A DNA stretch of 64,000 bases from Collybia mongolica (lineage: Eukaryota; Basidiomycota; Agaricomycetes; Agaricales; Clitocybaceae): contig JAAXNY010000016.1 of the NCBI GenBank assembly GCA_013420905.1, positions 806,001-870,000 of the forward strand, read 5' to 3'. Within the stretch, counting starts at the first letter, position 1, and every line of letters starts with the position of its first letter. Shown in pieces: positions 56,803 through 64,000 of this stretch. A program made the translations under genes and the position numbers. Below the pieces are notes generated by a model, which saw nothing but the letters and a program-made list of their open reading frames with translations, was not told where the DNA came from and made no database searches.

Positions 56803-59800
56803 ATGACCGAATCATCCGGAAACATCTATCGGATCGAAGCGCTACGCGGCGCTGAGAACTTCCACACATGGAAAATCAAAATGATCGACATCTTGACTGA
56901 TCAAGGTCTAATCGGTTACGCAGACGGTTCAAATTCAAGTCCAACTGATGAAGGGAATTTAGAGGAATGGCGTACGAAGGACAGGAAGGCTCTTTCGACC
57001 ATACGGCTCCGTGTAGGGGACGGACCGCTAGTTTACATAGCGGGTGCCGGGACGTCGAATCAGGCCTGGACCGCGTTGTGCTCCATGTATGAGGCACGTG
57101 GTCCGATTGGAATTGTAACGGTGCGTCGAAAATTATTTCGAGCACAATGTGCCGAGGGTGCCGATATCGAGGAACACATTCGGACCCTGCGCGGCTACAT
57201 CGAAGAATTGGCCGGATTGGGCTCAAAAATCAATGATGAAGATTTCAGCATAACGTTGCTGACGTCCCTACCTGACACGTGGGACCCGTTTATCTCTTTG
57301 GTTGATTCTGCCACTCTCAAGGAGAGTCACAAATTAATTGCGAGAATTTTGGAGGAAGATCGACGGATCAAATCTCGGCACCAGGGGGATATGGCCCTGG
57401 CAGCAAAATATAATCCAAATGTGACGTGCTATGAATGCAATCAGAAAGGTCACATTGCCTTCCATTGCCCCAAAAGGAAAGGGGGATCATCCGATCAAAA
57501 ATGGAGGCTGAAATGGAAAAAGAAGAATGGCAGTAAGCCAGACAAGGCTAACCAAGCCTCGGACGATTATGCTTTCGTAGCAGCGCCCGAAAACCAGGTG
57601 GATATTGCCTTGCCAGCATTAACTTCAGATTCAATTTTAGCCGATTGTGCGGCAACATCCCACATTTTTCGTGACCGATCAATCTTCAGAAATTACAAAG
57701 AAACTCCCGGACACAAAATTATTGGATTCGGATCAACTCCGGGACTAGGAAGAGGATCGGTAAAGATCTTATGCAAAGTAGGCAATCGCCACATACCAAT
57801 TACATTGACAAATGTTGTCCATGCTCCAAATGCACCCTATAATCTTATTTCGGTTGGGCGCATCACAGATGCAGGGTTCACCCTGAATCTAAAAGGAGAA
57901 TACATCAATATATCACCCCCGAAATCTACCGACATCATCTTACAAGGTCGAAAAATCGGCCGGCTTTACAATTTGATGGCAAAGATCAGTATTCCCGATA
58001 TGGCTTTGATCGCATCAGAAGCTTGCACATGGGACGAATGGCACCGAATTTTTGGACATCTCAACATTGCATCAATTAAAATGTTGAAATCAAAGAAAAT
58101 GATTGATGGGATGGAAGTCGACGAATCCATTGATCCCAATGATTGCACGGCCTGCATCCAAGCAAAACAAACCGTGGCATCATTCCCAAAGTTTTCAAAC
58201 ACAACTTTTAATGAAATTGGTGAGATGACCCTCACAGATTTATGGGGACCTGCCCGGACAACAGGAATTCGAGGGGAAAGATATTACATCTCATTTACTG
58301 ATGGGAAATGCCGCCGGACCATCATCAATTTTCTCAAAACCAAAGAAGCCGAAGAAATCAATACTTCGATCAAAAATTATAATGCTTACATAAACACTCA
58401 AGTTGGGAAAACATTGAAAGCCATACGATTTGACAACGGAACGGAATATGTAAATGACAAAGTACAAAGATTTCTAGCGGAAAAAGGAATCCGCTCCGAG
58501 GTCACAGCCCCGTACTCTTCGGCCCAGAACGGAATTGCCGAGCGTGCAAACCGAACAATTGTAGAACATGCGCGCGCAATGCTTATTGCAAGAAATATGC
58601 CGAAATTCTTGTGGCCGGAAGCAGTAGCATATGCTGTGTACCTCAAGAATCGATCTCCAACTCGGATCTTGATTGATAAAACTCCGGAGGAAATATTTAC
58701 GGGCAAGAAGCCCGATGCATCAAATCTCCGAGAATTCGGAATGAAGTGCTGGGTATTGCATCAGGGTGAAAACCTTAGCAAACTCGAGCCGAAATCACGC
58801 GAATTCATTTTCACCGGACTTTCGGATCAATCGCATGCCTACAGATATTTTAATCCGGGTGCAAGACAAGTGCAAGCATCACGAAATGTCAAATTTGTAG
58901 ACAACAAAAATCCAGAAACAATTGAATGGTTTTCGCCATTGCAGCTCGAGGGGGAGACAGCAATAAACAAGCAAACAACGGCTCAAATGCCAGAAACTTC
59001 CCCCACAATGACTACAAGGCAGATGATCGAAAAATCAACACAGCCACGATCACAACCGATTCGAGAACCATCAAGCCGAATTGCATCAACGACGCAACCA
59101 AATATACATCAAGATTTACCTGACTCTGGCTACATCACCGAAATTATTGATGAGGAAGAAAATACCCCTACATTCAATATCCCTGATTTTGCCTTCATCA
59201 GCACAATTTATGAACCCACTGAAATCCAAGAGGCATTACAAAGCACTTTATGGAAAAAATCTATGGAGGAAGAAATCCAACAATTGAAAGATCTCGGCAC
59301 ATATGAGTTGACCGAATTGCCTACAGATCGTGATCCCATCAAATCCAAATGGGTATGGAAGGCCAAGACCAATGGAGATGGAAAATTCTACAAGGCCAAG
59401 TCTAGACTCGTTGCCAAGGGATGCTCACAGAAGCCCGGCATAGATTATCTGGAAACCTATGCCCCAGTTGTTTGGATGGACACCCTCCGCTTCATGGTAG
59501 CCATTGCCGCCGCCTATAATCTACATTTTCACACCATCGACATCAAAGGCGCTTATCTAAATGCCATTCTCAAGGAAGATATTTATTTATTGCAGCCTCC
59601 AGGCTTTGAAGACAGCACATCACGCGTCTGGAAATTATTAAAAACTATTTATGGACTTAAACAATCTGGACGAGAATGGAACAAACTCCTCAACTCCGCA
59701 TTTTTCAAAATGAAGTTCCGAAAAATGATGGCCGATCAATGCGTCTATATCCGAGGATCTGGAGATAATCTGGTAATTGTTGGAGTACACGTGGATGACA

Positions 59801-60771
59801 TGTCTATTTTGGGTGCAACCCTTGTAACCATCAAAGACTTCAAAGCCGAACTCAAGACACACTTTGAAATCTCTGACCTAGGAGAAGCTAGCCAAATCGT
59901 TGGCATCTCAGTAAAAAGGTTCACCAATGGATCTATTAAATTATCACAACAACCATACCTCGAGAAAATTATCAAGAAAATGGGTCTTGAAAACGCGAAC
60001 CCTGTCGCAACACTGCTCGATCATGGCATCAAATTGATCAAACTCACCGAAAATGATCGGCGATACCCTGAAATCGAGAAATTCTATCCGACGGCCATCG
60101 GAATGCTCATCTGGGGTGCAATCTCAACGCGTCCCGAGACTGCATATGCTACACAACACCTCAGTCAATTTTCAAGTCACCCAGGTCCCGAACATTGGAC
60201 CGCAGTCAAACGCGTCTTCCGTTATTTGAAAGGAACAATGGACCATGGCCTATTCTACCGATCAAATAATAACTCAAATTTGATTATCCGAACCTATGCC
60301 GATGCGGACTGGGGAAATAGTCCCGATGATCGAAGATCAATTTCCGGCTACGTCACCTTACTCGGAGACTCAGTGATCTCATGGAGCTCCAAGAAGCAGC
60401 CGACAGTTGCCTTATCAAGTATGGAGGCGGAATACATGGCGCTCTGCCATGCAACACAAGAAGTCACTTGGATTAGATCATTGATGGCCGACTTCGGATT
60501 TCCATGCGAAAAACCTACCGATCTCATCACAGACAACCAATCGGCGATCTTATTTGCAAACAATGCAGTTTTTCACGCCCGCAGCAAACACATTGACGTC
60601 AAACACCATTTCGTACGCGAACGCTTAACTTCTGGAGAAATAAAAATATTCCACTGCGCGTCTGCCGACAACCGAGCGGACATTTTCACTAAACCACTGC
60701 CGCGCCCTGAACACGAACGAAAAACCAAATTAATAGGTATGCGCTCGGATCAAGGGGGAGTGTTGGAATAG
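56803..60771 (+). CDS. Copia gag-pol polyprotein
   Basis: A single intact frame of 1,322 residues from ATG 56803 encodes the whole replication machinery. Order: gag (about 1-200), CCHC knuckle CYECNQKGHIAFHC at 209-222, protease with DCAATSHI near 281 (usual DSGATSHI), integrase with a WHRIFGHL...CTACIQAK zinc region and then FDNGTEYVN and NGIAERANRT catalytic blocks (about 420-600), RT with WVWKAKTNGDGK, TIDIKGAYLNA and VHVDDMSILG (about 845-1020), and RNase H with YADADWGNSPDDRRS and SSMEAEYMALC (about 1170-1310). Gag and pol are not separated by a stop or shift, as usual for Copia. The last codons and the TAG at 60769-60771 lie inside the 3' LTR. No defects seen. Confidence 0.93.
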   Translation: MTESSGNIYRIEALRGAENFHTWKIKMIDILTDQGLIGYADGSNSSPTDEGNLEEWRTKDRKALSTIRLRVGDGPLVYIAGAGTSNQAWTALCSMYEARGPIGIVTVRRKLFRAQCAEGADIEEHIRTLRGYIEELAGLGSKINDEDFSITLLTSLPDTWDPFISLVDSATLKESHKLIARILEEDRRIKSRHQGDMALAAKYNPNVTCYECNQKGHIAFHCPKRKGGSSDQKWRLKWKKKNGSKPDKANQASDDYAFVAAPENQVDIALPALTSDSILADCAATSHIFRDRSIFRNYKETPGHKIIGFGSTPGLGRGSVKILCKVGNRHIPITLTNVVHAPNAPYNLISVGRITDAGFTLNLKGEYINISPPKSTDIILQGRKIGRLYNLMAKISIPDMALIASEACTWDEWHRIFGHLNIASIKMLKSKKMIDGMEVDESIDPNDCTACIQAKQTVASFPKFSNTTFNEIGEMTLTDLWGPARTTGIRGERYYISFTDGKCRRTIINFLKTKEAEEINTSIKNYNAYINTQVGKTLKAIRFDNGTEYVNDKVQRFLAEKGIRSEVTAPYSSAQNGIAERANRTIVEHARAMLIARNMPKFLWPEAVAYAVYLKNRSPTRILIDKTPEEIFTGKKPDASNLREFGMKCWVLHQGENLSKLEPKSREFIFTGLSDQSHAYRYFNPGARQVQASRNVKFVDNKNPETIEWFSPLQLEGETAINKQTTAQMPETSPTMTTRQMIEKSTQPRSQPIREPSSRIASTTQPNIHQDLPDSGYITEIIDEEENTPTFNIPDFAFISTIYEPTEIQEALQSTLWKKSMEEEIQQLKDLGTYELTELPTDRDPIKSKWVWKAKTNGDGKFYKAKSRLVAKGCSQKPGIDYLETYAPVVWMDTLRFMVAIAAAYNLHFHTIDIKGAYLNAILKEDIYLLQPPGFEDSTSRVWKLLKTIYGLKQSGREWNKLLNSAFFKMKFRKMMADQCVYIRGSGDNLVIVGVHVDDMSILGATLVTIKDFKAELKTHFEISDLGEASQIVGISVKRFTNGSIKLSQQPYLEKIIKKMGLENANPVATLLDHGIKLIKLTENDRRYPEIEKFYPTAIGMLIWGAISTRPETAYATQHLSQFSSHPGPEHWTAVKRVFRYLKGTMDHGLFYRSNNNSNLIIRTYADADWGNSPDDRRSISGYVTLLGDSVISWSSKKQPTVALSSMEAEYMALCHATQEVTWIRSLMADFGFPCEKPTDLITDNQSAILFANNAVFHARSKHIDVKHHFVRERLTSGEIKIFHCASADNRADIFTKPLPRPEHERKTKLIGMRSDQGGVLE

Positions 60772-60796
60772 AGTGATCCGGCATTCACATGACATG
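60761..60796 (+). repeat. Copia 3' LTR, first 36 bp
   Basis: Identical to 56494-56529. The remainder must lie beyond the LINE, outside the window. Confidence 0.9.
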
Positions 60797-60814
60797 TTTT
60801 TTTTTTTTTTTTTT

Positions 60815-61280
60815 CCTTCAACGTTTTTATATACCGCAATACAAAAGTACAGAAGCGGTCACGTGTAACCGTAATCGTATCAAGCCAAGTCAAGATATGT
60901 CCATTATAGGCCATCATATGAGGCAGGTCTGGATTGCCCCGCCCGTTCCCGTTTGGAAGCGCTCCCTGAGTGAGCCCCCTTGTGAGGGGCCGTAAAGTAG
61001 TCCCTTTCGGGAAACGAGAGCAGGCGTCGTAGCAGGGGGGCATGCCCCCCGCGCCTCTCAATCCGCTTGGTAAATAAGCTTAAGTGCGGCCACCCCTGCC
61101 GACAGGTTCCCCGGGGGGGCTCATCCCCTGGAGACCTCCTCAAGAGGAGATCGACTTAGTCCGGAGAGGCCGAGGCCATGCATGACCACTCATCCCGGGC
61201 CGAAGCCCGAGACTGATGCCTCGGTGTCGCGGCTACCCCTCAGCAAGTACCTACTTACCTCCCAGTACACCCACCCTACT
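60815..61280 (-). other. LINE 3' UTR
   Basis: GC-rich transcribed tail between the ORF2 stop and the poly-A tract. Short open frames inside it have no motif support. Confidence 0.6.
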
Positions 61281-64000
61281 CTAGACGGGTTCCCGGAAAA
61301 CCCCAAAGGCCGCCGGGTTGTCGTGGAGGAAATTGCTGACCCATACAAGAGTCAGCTCTCTCCCGGGCCGGGTTTTCTGCTGGTAAAGCGGACAGTACCA
61401 GAATACATGTTCTACGGTCTCCTTTCCGAGGCCGCAGTCGCAGTCATAGGTCTCCTTCTCCTTAAGGAACCTCTGTCTGTACGCGCCAATCGGTGTGTGG
61501 CCCGTTAGGGCCCGCGCCAGCCTGACGGTATCACTGGTGCTGGTGGACACCTTTCCGATCCAAGTCCCCCCTTTCAGGTGGCTTGGCAATAGTTGCTTAC
61601 TCCCTTCGTGGAGCAGCAGGAAGTGGGCCCCAATGTAGGACTTCTGCTTGGCCAATTCGCTCCAAGTGTCCGTCATACGTAGGACCGCGTCCGCCCTCGC
61701 CTTAGCGAGGGATGTGTGTTTTACTTCTCCATGTGGGACCTCTGCAGTGGAGGCCGCTTCATGGGCAAGTATATGTTCGCGCACCCCGCACGCCTTTGGC
61801 GTGTGGTGCAGAGTAATACTGGCGTCCGGTTTCACCGTTAGCCAGTAAGCGAGTTTGGCCGACACGTTGGCGGCCCATTTGTGTGCCGTGTGATGCGTCG
61901 GGTCAATGACCAGATTGATTGCATTCACGGAGTCCGAGAAGACATCAATTTTCCGGATGTCTAAGTTAGGGACGCCAAAGGCCTCGTCCACCCCTTTCAA
62001 GATGGCGCAGGCCTCAGCATCGTCCGAAGTGACATTCCCACAGGGGGCAAGGCCGCTATACAGTGTACCATCCGACCAGACTCTCCAGGCTGAGGTAGCT
62101 TGGAGGTCCTCGGACCGCGGGACGGACCCGTTGCATATGATCGCGACTCGCTTTGGGTCGAGCTTAGCTTCGTTGATTCGGTGGGTGAGAACTTTCCCGA
62201 AATCAGCAAAAGCCGTCTTCCTCTTCTCCTTCTCTTCTTCGGGTGGAGGGGAGGGTCTGATCTCCACCCTCTCGGCCGCCCAGTCAAGTAATCGACTGCC
62301 CGGTTGCGCGAGGGGGAACACTGGGGACGCATCGTCGCTGCATTCCTTTAATCAGGCAAATGAATCCATTATCCCGGATTTGATCCTGCGCCTTTTGGCG
62401 TCGGACATGCGACTGACTGACAGGTGTGCCTGTCTGTCAATTAAGTTCCTGACTGCGTGGCTCTTGGCCAAGGTCCGGACACGGTAGTGGCTCCTCTCCA
62501 CCAACTTACAGATATGCAAGTGGATGGGCGGGAGGCCTGCGAGGGTCTCCAGGGCCCCTTTCGGGGTGGTCCTGAAGTTGCCTGTGATCCAAAGTGCAGC
62601 CTTTCGTTGCATCTTGCGGAGTGCTTCGAGGTGCCCCTTGATGCGGGCCCCATCAACATTCCATAGCCGGCATCCGTACGTCGCAATTGGAAGTACACAA
62701 GCCCGATACAGAGTTCTTTTGTGCATGGGTCTTAAGCCCCGTGCCGAGTTTCCAAGCGCTAACAGGGCCCTGCTTGAGGTCAGGGCCTTGTTCGCGTACA
62801 TCTCCACGTGCTTCTTGAACGAGAGCGCGCGGTCAAAGTAGAAGCCTAGGTATCTCCAAAGGATGCCCGGTTTCAGAGGTGTGGCCCCTGTATAGGGGGC
62901 GTGGCCGAGATCTATGGTCGGATTGTCATCCGACTTCAGAAGGCTGAAATGGAAGCCCTCGGACTTCGCATGTTCTAGGATCAGGCCCATGGCTCTCGTC
63001 ATGAGGAAGATGATGTTGTACGCTCTCTTGAGCATAGCATTGTTGCTTTCCCACGTCTTCGATTGGGATATGATGGTCCCGTCATCGACGTAGGAGATGA
63101 GGTCCAATTCATTCTCGTTCTGTCTATAGAACTCTTTCATGAGAATGGCTAGTACGAGGGCCGACAGGATTGGGGATAGGGCGGAGCCCTGTCCCAGTCC
63201 TACGCTCGAATCGAATGGGGGGGATTCATTGTCCCCCCAAACATATCTGGTCTTGCGACCCACCAGGTACGACCGGAAGAACGCGACTATTTCGGGCGCA
63301 AACCCCTGGCCTTCTAAGATGTTGATCATCACCTCGTGGTTGATCGAGGGGAAGTATTGGGCAAGGTCAAATGCAACCACGCTTGTCTTAACCCCCCTTG
63401 TCCATCCTTCGCGGACAATGTGGGTAAGAAGTACTCTGGCATCTTCGGTGGAGTTTTGGCGGACACCACCGAATTGATTCGGGTGCAGGACTCCCGCCGC
63501 TTGGGCCTCAAACTGCAAGCGGGTGGATAGCATTTCCTCAATAAGCTTGCCTAGCGTGTTTAGGAGCACGATGGGTCTGTAAGACTTAGGAGTGTCGTAC
63601 GTCGCTTTCCCTGGCTTTGGGATGATGACGGTGCGGGAGGCTTTGAAATGTTCCGGCCAGTGCCCGCATGACAGGCATGCGTTCGCCAGCCAGACTATGA
63701 TAGCCTGGGCTTCGGGTCCTACAAGGAGCCGCTTCAAATGCCTCCAGGTGATGTTGTCCGGCCCAGGGGCCGAACTGTTCGAGGTGCCCTGAAGGGCATC
63801 CCTCATCTCCTTGAGGCTAAATTTAGTCCAGCCCCTGGTTTCGGGGGCCTTCCATTGGTCGCCCATTTCAGCCATGTTGGTTGGTCTGTCATGTGCGGAG
63901 TTGAACGTACTGTGGATGGCGTCCCACAGTTCCTCGTTTGTGTTGCAAGGGTTGCCGTTATGGTTGATCGTAACAGCAGCGGGTGTCTTGCGAGGCCCTA
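61281..64000 (-). CDS. LINE ORF2: reverse transcriptase and RNase H, one stop
   Basis: Open from the window edge at 64000 down to a TGA at 62354-62352, then open in the same frame to 61281. The stop separates DSFA from LKECSDDA and probably replaces CGA. RT motifs: SSAPGPDNITWRHLKR (near 63760), VVAFDLAQYFPSINHEVM (63365), GLGQGSALSPILSAL (63190), and the active site SYVDDGTI (63090). A conserved C-terminal RT region (LWRYLGFYFD, LAGLPPIHLH) precedes RNase H with VWSDGTLYSG, EACAILKGVDEAF and VFSDSVNAINLV (about 62080-61700). A Cys-His motif CDCGLGKETVEHVFWYC lies near 61440. The endonuclease part must lie to the right of the window. Nearly intact. Confidence 0.85.

Larger units (their letters stand above)
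56494..60796 (+). mobile_element. Ty1/Copia LTR retrotransposon, 3' LTR interrupted
   Basis: The 5' LTR is 56494-56715 (222 bp, TGTTG...CAACA). A primer-binding site GGTTATGGGCCCCGG follows directly at 56716. One long gag-pol frame occupies 56803-60771. A polypurine tract AAGGGGGAG at 60752-60760 precedes the 3' LTR, which starts TGTTGGAATAGAG at 60761 but is cut after 36 bp by the poly-T end of a LINE at 60797. The first 36 bp match the 5' LTR exactly, so the element is young. It lies inside a GEN1/XPG-like gene. Confidence 0.92.
60797..64000 (-). mobile_element. LINE (I/Tad-like) inserted in Copia 3' LTR, partial
   Basis: A non-LTR element on the minus strand. The T run at 60797-60814 is its poly-A tail. 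A 3' UTR of about 450 bp follows, then the second ORF runs to the window edge and beyond. Same family as 2856-4925 but much longer. Confidence 0.9.

Overview
The window is nuclear DNA of a filamentous basidiomycete, most likely an agaricomycete. Genes carry many short GT-AG introns of about 45-65 bp. The gene set (a Tps2-type trehalose phosphatase, a DUF6535 membrane protein, a HET-domain relic, a GEN1/XPG-like nuclease relic, expanded P-loop G-domain proteins) and the Plavaka-type transposase are typical of that group. No species is named. About half of the window is mobile or repetitive DNA.

Layout. 1-5.9 kb: a decayed Ty3/Gypsy gag-protease relic cut by a 5'-truncated LINE. 5.9-8.4 kb: a decayed spliced hypothetical gene. 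8.4-22.7 kb: a candidate DNA transposon with weakly conserved inverted ends, holding a Plavaka transposase gene, a GC-rich 60-bp minisatellite and a second spliced gene; that gene is split by a very young, complete chromodomain Ty3/Gypsy element (15487-21546). 22.7-26.8 kb: a dispersed repeat, a MAM33/p32 relic, a small gene with an eIF4E-binding-like motif, and an unidentified spliced gene on the minus strand. 26.8-28.1 kb: a 67-bp tandem repeat. 28.4-29.5 kb: a G-domain gene. 30.9-33.7 kb: a second copy of the dispersed repeat and a HET-domain relic. 34.9-38.1 kb: an intact 11-exon TPS2 gene. 40.4-46.3 kb: a DUF6535 gene and two further G-domain genes. 46.8-49.9 kb: a three-RRM RNA-binding protein and a small unknown gene. 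51.8-53.3 kb: an intact five-exon tyrosine recombinase gene between duplicated segments. 55.7-64 kb: a nest in which a GEN1/XPG-like gene is broken by a Ty1/Copia element whose 3' LTR is broken by a second LINE.

The strongest unusual signals are in the young Gypsy element. Gag and pol overlap in the -1 frame with a textbook slippery heptamer, a 6-nt spacer and a perfect 9-bp stem, and pol has no usable start codon. Just downstream of the 5' LTR lies a 10-nt sequence complementary to the predicted 5' end of the transcript, which suggests Tf1-style self-priming. Older elements in the window carry repeated TGA stops where CGA (Arg) is expected, consistent with CpG decay; the young Gypsy and Copia open frames lack them. 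Host housekeeping functions visible are trehalose metabolism (TPS2), mRNA binding (SR/RRM protein) and perhaps translational control (the candidate 4E-binding protein). Exon coordinates were worked out by eye from splice signals and reading frame; where exon lengths sum to an open frame this is stated.
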